NCBI GenBank assembly: GCA_025350055.1
Contig: JANXYK010000062.1
Span: 1 to 64,000 of the forward strand
DNA: 64,000 nucleotides
Source: Gammaproteobacteria bacterium
GTDB lineage: Bacteria; Pseudomonadota; Gammaproteobacteria; Steroidobacterales; Steroidobacteraceae
Direction of reading: 5' to 3'
Part shown: piece after piece, positions 37,117-44,683 of the stretch
Layout: every line of letters begins with the position of its first letter
How positions within the stretch are numbered: the first letter of the stretch is position 1
Program-made: the position numbers and the translations under genes
The notes under the pieces: generated by a model
Told to the model about the DNA's origin: nothing
The model's database searches: none
Seen by the model: only the letters and a program-made list of their open reading frames with translations

Positions 37117-38277
37117 TCAGAACCAGGCAGAATAAAAGAGCTGGAAGACGGTAGCGTTGAGGATGAACAGCGGCTCGTTGCCCGCGCCGGCGTTGAGGTA
37201 GCGCAGATCGCGGTAGTCGTCGTAGTTGATGCGCATCCGGTCGAGGCGCAGGTTGAGTGAATTCTTCTGCAGGAAACGCGGGTGCGGCATCTGCCACGAG
37301 GCGCCCAGGCCCAGCGTCAGGCTGTGGAAGGTGGCCAGCTCGCGATCGCGCGCCATGAAGTTCTGTGCACTCGCGAAGGGGAACAGGTCGCTGTAAAAGG
37401 TGGCGTGGTTCTGGCGGTAAAAGCGCAAGTGGCCGTCAACCAGCCAGTTGTGGAACAGCGGCTGGGCGATGCCCAACTGCGCTGTATGTGCGCGTATGCC
37501 CCAGGTGTCGGCGTAGTAGCGATAGCTGCCGTCGAGCGCGCCGCGACCGGGCAGGTGGTATTTCAACTGCCACGAGCCGGCATTGCCGGTGCGCGTGTGC
37601 GGGTAGGCTTCCGATTGGGTGCCATAGCCGCGCGTTTCCTGGCCGTCGAGGTAGCGCACCTTGCGATACGGATTGTTCAGCAGGCCTTCGCTCTCGGAGG
37701 TCTCGAAATTCACGCTCAGCAGCAGTTTGCGGGTCAGGATCTGGGTCAGGCCCAGCTGCCAGTTGCGCCGGTCGGCCTCGCCATCGAGGGCGGTCTTGCC
37801 GCGCTCGCCGATCTTGTCCCAGCCGCGCACCACGCCGAAGGTGATGGTGGTCAGGTCGCCGAACATGTCTTCGCTGACCGAGGCAAACGCCGTCTTGGAC
37901 TTGAAATCGGGCTCGTCGCTGTTGATGTAGCCCGTGCTCCAGGTGGTCTTGTCCTGCAGGAAATCGACGCTCAGCGAATGCTGCTTGCGCTCTTCCTTGT
38001 AGGTGCTGGCGCCCGTGGTCGCATCGACCGAAGCGCCTGAGTAGGTATCGACGTGGCCGGTGATCTGGTCGGCGTAGTAGTTGTAGGCGACCGACACATG
38101 ATCGCCGAATTTCTTGCGCACCAGCACTGAGGGGCCTTTGATCTCGATGCCGCCACCTTTGTAGGTGTGGACCAGCACATCGGCGCGATCATCGGGCAGT
38201 ACGCCGGCCGTGGCGGTGCCCAGCAGCAGCAATGCTGCGGCAGCCAGTCGGGACAGTTTTCGGGGCATCGCGGGCAC
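37117..38277 (-). CDS. DUF3570 outer-membrane beta-barrel protein
   Basis: 386 residues: signal peptide (LSRLAAAALLLLGTATAG), then YKGGGIEIKGPSVLVRKKFG and DHVSVAYNYYADQITGHVDT YSGAS-type strands alternating with short turns (e.g. RKQHSLSVDFLQDKTTWSTG, LLLSVNFETSESEGLLNNPY), ending with an aromatic C terminus (VFQLFYSAWF) usual for barrels. The pattern matches DUF3570. The family is typically encoded next to DUF4266, as here (3 bp apart), often with the flavin transferase ApbE, which is not found in this window. Function unknown; probably an outer-membrane channel or scaffold. Confidence 0.9.
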   Translation of the reverse strand: MPAMPRKLSRLAAAALLLLGTATAGVLPDDRADVLVHTYKGGGIEIKGPSVLVRKKFGDHVSVAYNYYADQITGHVDTYSGASVDATTGASTYKEERKQHSLSVDFLQDKTTWSTGYINSDEPDFKSKTAFASVSEDMFGDLTTITFGVVRGWDKIGERGKTALDGEADRRNWQLGLTQILTRKLLLSVNFETSESEGLLNNPYRKVRYLDGQETRGYGTQSEAYPHTRTGNAGSWQLKYHLPGRGALDGSYRYYADTWGIRAHTAQLGIAQPLFHNWLVDGHLRFYRQNHATFYSDLFPFASAQNFMARDRELATFHSLTLGLGASWQMPHPRFLQKNSLNLRLDRMRINYDDYRDLRYLNAGAGNEPLFILNATVFQLFYSAWF

Positions 38278-38280
38278 GGG

Positions 38281-38514
38281 TCAGTTGCAGCCGCAGCCGC
38301 CGCCCACGCCGCCAGTGGCGCCGCGCGCACCCTCGCGTGATTCGAACACGTGATCGATGTAGGTGTTCGAGACCGGATCGCGGTTGAAGGACATTACCGC
38401 TTCGGCCAGGTGCTCGCGCTCATAGGGTTTCACCCACGGCTCGATTGGACTGCAGGCCGAGAGCGCCACCGCGCTTAAGGCCACCAGCAGCAGCAAACCG
38501 CATCGTCTAGACAT
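38281..38514 (-). CDS. DUF4266 small lipoprotein with a Gly-Cys C-terminal tail
   Basis: 77 residues: lipoprotein signal with lipobox LSAC (Cys21), then PIEPWVKPYEREHLAEAVMS and FNRDPVSNTYIDHVFESREG, and a final glycine-rich tail ending GGVGGGCGCN. This is the complete DUF4266 pattern. The two closely spaced Cys at the extreme C terminus are a family trait and suggest metal binding, cross-linking or processing. It lies 6 bp after the TlpA-like gene and 3 bp before DUF3570, so the three probably work together at the outer membrane. Confidence 0.92.
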   Translation of the reverse strand: MSRRCGLLLLVALSAVALSACSPIEPWVKPYEREHLAEAVMSFNRDPVSNTYIDHVFESREGARGATGGVGGGCGCN

Positions 38515-38520
38515 TCAGCT

Positions 38521-39021
38521 TCATTCCCGTATCAGTGCGCGGATCTGGTCCAGATACTCGTTCTCGGCGCCCGGCGAGTAGCCACGATGGATGTAGCGCA
38601 CCTTGCCGGTCTTATCGAGTATCACGGTGTTGGGCATGCCCTCGACCTGGTAGAGCTTACTGACTTTGCTGTCCACATCGAAGAGTATCGGGAAGGAGAC
38701 AGGTGTGGCCTTGAGCCAGTCGACCGCCGCAGCGCGGTCGGGTTCCACGTTCACGCCCACCAGCGTCACGCCTTTATTGCGGTATTGGCGGTTGAGCTGC
38801 TCGAGGATCGGCATTTCCTTGCGGCAGGGCCCGCACCAGCTGGCCCAGAAATTCACCAGCACGATCTGGCCCTTGAAGTCAGCCAGCTTCAGCGGTTTGC
38901 CGCTGCTGGACTGCAACGCAAATGCCGGTGCCGGTGCGCCAGTGCGCAGCGGATCGACCGAAGCCGCGAGCGTCGCGGCCGAGAGGGCCATCAGGCACAG
39001 GGGCAGTGCATAGCGTTTCAT
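38521..39021 (-). CDS. TlpA-family thiol:disulfide redoxin
   Basis: 166 residues: signal peptide (LPLCLMALSAATLA) then a periplasmic thioredoxin fold, APAFALQSSSGKPLKLADFK, VLVNFWASWCGPCRKEMPIL (active-site CGPC), VGVNVEPDRAAAVDWLKATP and the cis-Pro loop VEGMPNTVILDKTGKVRYIH. It should reduce or shuffle disulfides, as TlpA/ResA does for haem-ligating Cys pairs, which fits the nearby CxxCH proteins and the Cys-rich DUF4266 tail. Start ATG at 39021; upstream frame extension is unsupported. Minus-strand operon. Confidence 0.94.
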   Translation of the reverse strand: MKRYALPLCLMALSAATLAASVDPLRTGAPAPAFALQSSSGKPLKLADFKGQIVLVNFWASWCGPCRKEMPILEQLNRQYRNKGVTLVGVNVEPDRAAAVDWLKATPVSFPILFDVDSKVSKLYQVEGMPNTVILDKTGKVRYIHRGYSPGAENEYLDQIRALIRE

Positions 39022-39035
39022 GATCGTACTCCGTG

Positions 39036-39761
39036 TCAGAAGAACACGGTCGCGCCTACCTGTGCAGTCAGGTTGTTCTTCAGGCGTTCCACACCCAGCA
39101 GATCTGACTTGAATACCAGATCCTGCGCTTCGATATGGATCGCCAGCCAATCGGTAGGCAGCACATGGAAGCCAGCGCCAAAATTCACGGTGAAATGCTG
39201 ATCACCCGCAAATTTCACGCTGCCGATGCCGCCGACCAGATAGAACCCGCTGGTCATGGCGCGGTTGCGACCGAGAAACACCTCGCCAGGCAGGAAGTTG
39301 TAGCCCAGCGAGAGGTTGTAATACGTGAAGCGTCTCTCAGCATCGGTGAGCAGTTGCACATTGCCGCCCAGAGTTTCGAAGCTGGTCTTGCCGCCCTTGG
39401 CACGGGCATAATTCGCCTCGAAATAGAAGTCTTCGGTGATGTGATAATCAAAGCGCAGGCCGCTCACGGGCGCCGCGCCGAAGTCCTCGATCGAGATTTC
39501 ACCATAATAGCCACCGAGCTCGACGTTGTGGCTCTTGATCTTCGGCACCTTGATCTTGCGGCGCTCGACCTGCGGTTCGATCACCGTGGGCGGCACGGCC
39601 GCGGCCTCGGCGCTGACCGCCGCGGCGGCGTCGGCGCTCTGCGCGCCCACGGCCTTCGCGTCCTTCGCGTGGTGGCGATGGAACGGCCAATGCAGGTGCG
39701 CGCAGCCGCTGGTCGCGACGCAGACCAGGGCTAATAGAAGAACGCGAATCCGAGTTTCCAT
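39036..39761 (-). CDS. Outer-membrane beta-barrel lipoprotein (TIGR04565/OMP_myx_plus-like)
   Basis: 241 residues: lipobox TSGC (Cys20), a linker, then VELGGYYGEISIEDFGAAPV, GLRFDYHITEDFYFEANYAR, FTYYNLSLGYNFLPGEVFLG, MTSGFYLVGGIGSVKFAGDQ and FTVNFGAGFHVLPTDWLAIH, ending in aromatic VFF. This is the domain first defined in myxobacteria and found in other proteobacteria, usually as tandem pairs; here the upstream gene encodes the second member. It overlaps that gene by 31 bp. Likely an outer-membrane part of the same envelope complex. Confidence 0.88.
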   Translation of the reverse strand: METRIRVLLLALVCVATSGCAHLHWPFHRHHAKDAKAVGAQSADAAAAVSAEAAAVPPTVIEPQVERRKIKVPKIKSHNVELGGYYGEISIEDFGAAPVSGLRFDYHITEDFYFEANYARAKGGKTSFETLGGNVQLLTDAERRFTYYNLSLGYNFLPGEVFLGRNRAMTSGFYLVGGIGSVKFAGDQHFTVNFGAGFHVLPTDWLAIHIEAQDLVFKSDLLGVERLKNNLTAQVGATVFF

Positions 39762-40528
39762 TCCCGTTTTACCTCGTTGCTGTCACTCTTGGTGAACACC
39801 GTGTGGTGGCGGTATTCGACCCGCAAATAGAAGCGTCGCGCCAGGTAGTAGCGCGCGCCGATGCCCTCGTAGGCGGTCTGGTAGTTCTGGGTCACCGGCT
39901 GCACCAGCGTGCCCTTGCCCTCGGTGCGCTCGATGCCGGTGCCCAGCGTCACGAAGGGAGAGAAGCGCCAGCGCGGCATGAACACATGGTTCAAGCCCAG
40001 GTCGGCGACATAGCCGTTCGAGAGATTGCCGAGGAACTGGCCCGCGTGCAGTTCCACCTTCAGCGTGTCGGTGAGCGAGCGCGCCAAGAAGCCCTCGACC
40101 AGCGTAGCGCCGGCATAGTCGCCGGTCATCACGCCGCCTTCCCAGTGGTGCGAGCGGAAACCCTCGCGATCGCCACGATTGAAGGTGAAGGGCGAGCCAT
40201 CGGCGAGCGTGGTACGGATCATGTCGCGTTCCGAGGCCCAGCCCTCGATGCCGCGCTCGGTGCGCACCTTGAACCATTCGGTGCGGCGGAACAGCACGTC
40301 GATCGAATCGCCGCGCGCGACTACCTGGGTCACGGGATACCCGCGGCCCGGGCCGGTGTGCAGCTCGAGGTAGGGTTCGGTAACGAACAGCTGCAACAGC
40401 TCGTGCTTTGCCGCCAGTGCACGGGGCGACAGCGCGAACAGGGGCAACGCGAACAGCAGCAGCGCCAGCGGGCGCAGCCACTCAATTGAGCGGCGCGGCG
40501 AACGGATTGTTGTAATACTGGGCTCCAA
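39731..40528 (-). CDS. SH3-domain plus outer-membrane beta-barrel protein
   Basis: 265 residues: signal peptide (LALLLFALPLFALSPRALA), a bacterial SH3-like domain (YLELHTGPGRGYPVTQVVAR, WFKVRTERGIEGWASERDM) at about 45-105, then barrel strands (DTLKVELHAGQFLGNLSNGY, FSPFVTLGTGIERTEGKGTL, RFYLRVEYRHHTVF) and a C-terminal AFFY. The SH3 part could bind peptidoglycan or a periplasmic partner. It overlaps the 3' end of the HZS-alpha-like gene by 47 bp and the next barrel gene by 31 bp, so expression is tightly linked. Confidence 0.88.
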   Translation of the reverse strand: MEPSITTIRSPRRSIEWLRPLALLLFALPLFALSPRALAAKHELLQLFVTEPYLELHTGPGRGYPVTQVVARGDSIDVLFRRTEWFKVRTERGIEGWASERDMIRTTLADGSPFTFNRGDREGFRSHHWEGGVMTGDYAGATLVEGFLARSLTDTLKVELHAGQFLGNLSNGYVADLGLNHVFMPRWRFSPFVTLGTGIERTEGKGTLVQPVTQNYQTAYEGIGARYYLARRFYLRVEYRHHTVFTKSDSNEVKREWKLGFAFFY

Positions 40529-43163
40529 TATCCACCCATTCTGACAGCAAGCGCAGTTCCGCGGGAGTCATGAACCCGCTGTGATTCACGGTCCCGGTCG
40601 TGGCGCCAGAGAGTACATTAAAGAAGCTCGACGTGGCGGCCGAACCGCTATTGATGCTGGCGTTGACCTGCACGGTGGACAGCGTGAGGGTACAGGCCGT
40701 GTCGATGGAATAGCTGCCCGACACGTGACTGATGAGCAGTTGCGTGTAGGCGCGCAGCTGCGCCGTGACCTGCTGGGCCGGATCGTCATCGAGGGCCAGG
40801 CCGCCCTGCGGGTTGCCGGCCGGAATCATCACATCCATTGGCGTGGCGGAGCCCGCCGGCGTGCACTGCACGGTGCGCGCCGCCGCCGAGTGGCAGTTCA
40901 CGCAGGTGTTGGCGCCGCGATTCACCTGCCACAGCGGATGGATGTGGCCGGGCACGCTCGCGGCCGCACCGGTGCCACTCTTGTCGTAGTCGATGGTGAT
41001 CCGGCAGTTCGACGAATAGGAGTTCAGGCAGGTCTGGCTGGTGGGCAATGGCGTCGACAGGCCTGGGTTGTAGCTGTAGTCGATCGCCGTATCACCGGCC
41101 GCGCCAGTGCCCGCATATTTCACGTTGACGCTGGGCGTGGCCGCCAGGCAGTTGGTGACAGCGCAGTTGGTGGCGCTGCCGTAGATCAGCTGGGCCGCGC
41201 TCTTGCCGGTGGCATCACCGGCATTGGCCGGCGTGAACAGCCCGGTGCGGCCGTGCGCGGTCACGCTGGTCGGGGTGCGTGCATTGTGGCAGCCGTTGCA
41301 CTGGACCACCTCGCCCGGGCGCAGCTGCAGCCAGGCGCGATGCTGCGGGAAAGTAAGGATACGGCGCGCATTGGCATCGAGAATCGTCATCTGGAAGGCC
41401 ACATTCGCCGGCACCTTCACGCGCACCGAGCCATCGGCCTCGATCGGCACGTAGCCCAGGATCTCGCGCATGTAGCCGACCGAATTGTCGAGCGAGATGT
41501 TGCGATTGAAATCAGGGAAGCCGTCCTTCAGGTCCTTGTCACCCATTGATACGGCTTTCTCGAGCCGCAGAAAGCGCGCCGGGCGCGCATCGGCATTGGT
41601 CATGGCCATGGTGCTGATGAAGGCGGAATTGCTGGCAGCGCCCGCGCCGATCCACTTGGCATCGGCCCAGTCGTAGACGCTGCGGATGTCGATGATGCCC
41701 AGGCCATCACCGGCCAGTGTGCTGCCGGTGCCCACCGGTGCAACGTAGGCCGGTGGCGTACGCGCCTGCAGCGTCACCACATCGGTGAGCATCACGCCTT
41801 CGGTCGGTGCGACCACCGGCTTGAGCGTGTTGTCAGCGGGGTCGAACAGCCAGGCGCTGTACAGCGGCGGCGCCAGCTGCGGATTGGCGACCGCGAGATT
41901 CGCGGCCGTGCAGGGCACGATGGCGCCGGTGGTGTCGATCAGCCGGCACTGGCTCCAGCTCACCAGGATGCGGTTGGTGTTGTCCCACAGCGGATAGGCG
42001 CCGTTGAAGCGTCCGCCCGGCGAGGGGCCGGGAATGGTGCGCACATCGTTCGAGGTCGCAGAGCTTTGCGCCGGGCAGGGGTTGCTGCCGCCTGCGCCCA
42101 CGCCCGCCGCCAGGGTGCGCTGCGTGCACTCGACGGAGTTCACGACATCGAGCACCACGAGGTTGCCGCCGAAATCGGTGCCCGGAGCAGCCTGGCGGAT
42201 CAGCGCCATCACCTGGCCGCTCTGCATCTGCCGCGTCTTCACGAACTCGACCGGGGTCGGGAGCATCGTGACCGGGTCGGCCGTGCCCACATTGTGGCTG
42301 TGCGCGCCGTAGAGCAGTTGCAGGTCGCTGCCGTCAGGATTCATCGTATACAGGTGCATCGCGTTGGTGCCACCGGGCGCGTGATCCCAGCGCGTGTAGA
42401 GGATGCGCCCGTTGGACATTACGCTCGGGTCCAGGTCATGGCTCTGGTTGAAGGAGATCTGCTGGAAGGCGCTCGGGCCGGTGAGCGTCGGGTCGAGCAC
42501 GTTGAGCGTGAAGGCCGACTCGTCGCCATCCTCGGTCTGGGCTTCGAAGCCGCTCTTGCCTTCCTGCAGCAGCACACCCTTGGAATAGCGCTGCCGGGTC
42601 GAGCTGATCAGGATGCGCCCATAAGGATGGGTGCTGTCCGAGGGCAGGTAGTGCGGCGAGACATCCTCGCCTTCGCTGGCCGTGACATCGTCGGTGAGGC
42701 TGTGCAGGTTGTCGGCGGCGATGTCGTACTCATAGATACGCCAGGTCGGCTGCTCGAAATCCTTCATGGTCGCGACCAACGGGCCGCGCATCGCGAACAC
42801 CAGCCGCTTGCCGTCGGCAGAGACGTCCAGGTGCTTGATGTCGTAGAAATCGGTGCCGGTAATGCGCGTGGTGATGTTGCGCTCCACGCCGCTCGGTGAA
42901 GCCTTGTCGCGCAGATACACGTCGGTCTTGCTCCAGAACTTGCGCTGGTGGCGCAGGTCGTCGAGTTGGCGCAGCTTGTCGAGTGCCACCGGATCGGTGG
43001 GCAGCGTGCGCTTGATGTAGGCGATGCCAAAATCGGTGGTCGCACCGTTGCCAGTCTGGCCGCGCCCGATGTCCAGGCTCCCGCCGCTGCCGCAGGCGGC
43101 AAGGCTTATGGTCAGTGTCGCGAGCGCCAAAGCGGTGCACAGCCGACGGAATTCACGCTTCAT
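40482..43163 (-). CDS. Dihaem lipoprotein resembling hydrazine synthase alpha-type proteins
   Basis: 893 residues: lipoprotein signal (LALATLTISLAAC). The N-terminal half is a propeller-like region (DIKHLDVSADGKRLVFAMRG, SHDLDPSVMSNGRILYTRWD, HLYTMNPDGSDLQLLYGAH). The C-terminal half has c-type haem motifs CNGCH (VVQCNGCHNARTP) and CVNCH (ANTCVNCHSAAA). GRILYTRWDH and this domain order are those of proteins annotated as HZS alpha-like; hydrazine synthesis itself is not implied because the beta and gamma subunits are absent. ATG at 43163 with GAGCAG upstream. First gene of the minus-strand unit. Confidence 0.85.
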   Translation of the reverse strand: MKREFRRLCTALALATLTISLAACGSGGSLDIGRGQTGNGATTDFGIAYIKRTLPTDPVALDKLRQLDDLRHQRKFWSKTDVYLRDKASPSGVERNITTRITGTDFYDIKHLDVSADGKRLVFAMRGPLVATMKDFEQPTWRIYEYDIAADNLHSLTDDVTASEGEDVSPHYLPSDSTHPYGRILISSTRQRYSKGVLLQEGKSGFEAQTEDGDESAFTLNVLDPTLTGPSAFQQISFNQSHDLDPSVMSNGRILYTRWDHAPGGTNAMHLYTMNPDGSDLQLLYGAHSHNVGTADPVTMLPTPVEFVKTRQMQSGQVMALIRQAAPGTDFGGNLVVLDVVNSVECTQRTLAAGVGAGGSNPCPAQSSATSNDVRTIPGPSPGGRFNGAYPLWDNTNRILVSWSQCRLIDTTGAIVPCTAANLAVANPQLAPPLYSAWLFDPADNTLKPVVAPTEGVMLTDVVTLQARTPPAYVAPVGTGSTLAGDGLGIIDIRSVYDWADAKWIGAGAASNSAFISTMAMTNADARPARFLRLEKAVSMGDKDLKDGFPDFNRNISLDNSVGYMREILGYVPIEADGSVRVKVPANVAFQMTILDANARRILTFPQHRAWLQLRPGEVVQCNGCHNARTPTSVTAHGRTGLFTPANAGDATGKSAAQLIYGSATNCAVTNCLAATPSVNVKYAGTGAAGDTAIDYSYNPGLSTPLPTSQTCLNSYSSNCRITIDYDKSGTGAAASVPGHIHPLWQVNRGANTCVNCHSAAARTVQCTPAGSATPMDVMIPAGNPQGGLALDDDPAQQVTAQLRAYTQLLISHVSGSYSIDTACTLTLSTVQVNASINSGSAATSSFFNVLSGATTGTVNHSGFMTPAELRLLSEWVDIGAQYYNNPFAAPLN

Positions 43164-43479
43164 GACCTGCTGCTCCCTGCTGCGAGCCAGGCTCGCGATA
43201 TTGCCAATTGCGTCACCTCCGGCGTTCGCCGGATGCGGTTCCTTGCCGTGAGCGGCAGGGGATCGGGGTTCGACGCATACATCCGCCAGTGGTAGAGGAT
43301 CGCCCTTCAGCGCGCTGTGACACGTATCGCAGTTCATGGTCTTAAGCATAGCGCTTGAACAGTAGCGCGCGCGATGTCGGTGAGTTGCGACGTATGCGAG
43401 TTGAGACAACTCGAAGCTGCTGAACTGGTGGATATATTGCCCCTCGAAGTGCAGCCTTTGGGCACATGGGAGCTACGTG
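43164..43479. promoter_or_regulatory. Divergent control region of the envelope locus
   Basis: These 316 bp separate the seven-gene minus unit from the twelve-gene plus unit. A dyad CGAGTTG-AGA-CAACTCG (43397-43413) lies 20 bp before TATATT (43433-43438), a plausible -10 for the plus unit. Towards the minus unit there is a perfect hairpin CCGGCGTTCGCCGG (43219-43232) within 60 bp of the start codon, with a TTGCGTC box at 43208-43214. The frame of the minus gene stays open across most of this region. Confidence 0.4.
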
Positions 43480-44658
43480 ATGAAACAGGACAGGCACCTT
43501 GATCTGGCGCGACGCATCGCCACACTCGCCACTGCGGCGCTACTGGCTATGCAGGCTGTCAGCCCCGCGTACGCAGGTCCGCGTGAACAGGCGCGGCGCC
43601 TGCACGATCGCCTGGCGGGAGTGCCGCCTACCGATGCCGTGCTCACGCAGATGGCCAATGACATCTCCATGGGCCAGGCCACGGTCGCAGCGCAGCTCGC
43701 CATGAGTAACAAGAACTTCTACAACGTGACGCTGAAGAATTTCGTCGCGCCGTGGACCAATGTCGAGCGCACCGTGTTCGTGCCGCTCAACGACTACACC
43801 GCCACCGTGATCGGCATGGTGCGCGACGACATGGATTTCAGCACCGTACTGTCGGCCGACACGCTGTACGTGTCCAACGCCCCCGGTGCACCGGCCTACT
43901 CGCCGGGCAACAACGATCACTACCAGTACCTGGACGACAACAATGTCGACCTGCAGGCAACGCTGCAGCCGACCACGCAGTCGAGCCTGCTTGGCATCCC
44001 GAGCTCCGCCACTGCCGGTGTGATGACCACGCGCGCCTCGGCCGCCGCCTTCTTCGTGGCTGGCACCAACCGCCGCATGTTCCGCTTCACGCTCATCAAT
44101 CACCTGTGCCGTGACATGGAGCAGATGCAGGATTCCTCGCTCCCGCCGGATCGCATCCGCCAGGACGTGAGCCGCTCGCCCGGTGGCGACAGCCGCGTGT
44201 TCCTCAACAACTGCATCACCTGCCACGATGGCATGGACCCGCTGGCGCAGGCCTTTGCCTACTACGACTTCGACGCCACCAGCGGTCGCGAGTTGTACAC
44301 CGCCGGTGCCGTGCAGCCCAAGTACCTGATTAATTCGGACAACTTCAAGACCGGCTACGTGACCACCGATGATCACTGGAACAACTACTGGCGCAAGGGC
44401 GCCAACCAGGTGCTGGGCTTCGATGGTGCACTGATGGGCAGCGGCACCGGCGCCAAGAGCATGGGCCAGGAGCTCGCGCACAGCGACGCCTTCGCCCAGT
44501 GCCAGGTTGAAAAGGTGTTCCGTGCGATGTGCTTCCGCGACCCGGGCAATGCCCAGGATCGCCAGGCCGTCAGCACGATCAAGGGCAACTTCAAGAACGG
44601 CGGCTACAAGATGAAACAGGTCTTCGCCGACGCCGCCATCTATTGCATGGGCAACTAG
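43480..44658 (+). CDS. Secreted monohaem c-type protein, function unknown
   Basis: 392 residues: signal peptide (IATLATAALLAMQAVSPAYA), then VPPTDAVLTQMANDISMGQA and KNFYNVTLKNFVAPWTNVER, FFVAGTNRRMFRFTLINHLC, and a haem motif CITCH in VFLNNCITCHDGMDPLAQAF. After it YYDFDATSGRELYT leads to a C-terminal helical region with FAQCQVEKVFRAMCF. The layout (haem after a large helical part, 'FR.TLINHLC', 'DPLA.AF..YD') recalls planctomycete-type DUF1592/DUF1588/DUF1585 cytochromes but is shorter. GTG at 43477 and ATG at 43480 are both possible. First gene of the plus-strand unit. Confidence 0.82.
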   Translation: MKQDRHLDLARRIATLATAALLAMQAVSPAYAGPREQARRLHDRLAGVPPTDAVLTQMANDISMGQATVAAQLAMSNKNFYNVTLKNFVAPWTNVERTVFVPLNDYTATVIGMVRDDMDFSTVLSADTLYVSNAPGAPAYSPGNNDHYQYLDDNNVDLQATLQPTTQSSLLGIPSSATAGVMTTRASAAAFFVAGTNRRMFRFTLINHLCRDMEQMQDSSLPPDRIRQDVSRSPGGDSRVFLNNCITCHDGMDPLAQAFAYYDFDATSGRELYTAGAVQPKYLINSDNFKTGYVTTDDHWNNYWRKGANQVLGFDGALMGSGTGAKSMGQELAHSDAFAQCQVEKVFRAMCFRDPGNAQDRQAVSTIKGNFKNGGYKMKQVFADAAIYCMGN

Positions 44659-44683
44659 TCGCCAGTTCCCGGGAGACAGCAAC

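Noticed and set aside
40482-43163. A hydrazine synthase (anammox) function
   Set aside because: Only the alpha-like domain order is present. The beta and gamma subunits and other anammox genes are absent, and the domain occurs widely in unrelated proteobacteria.
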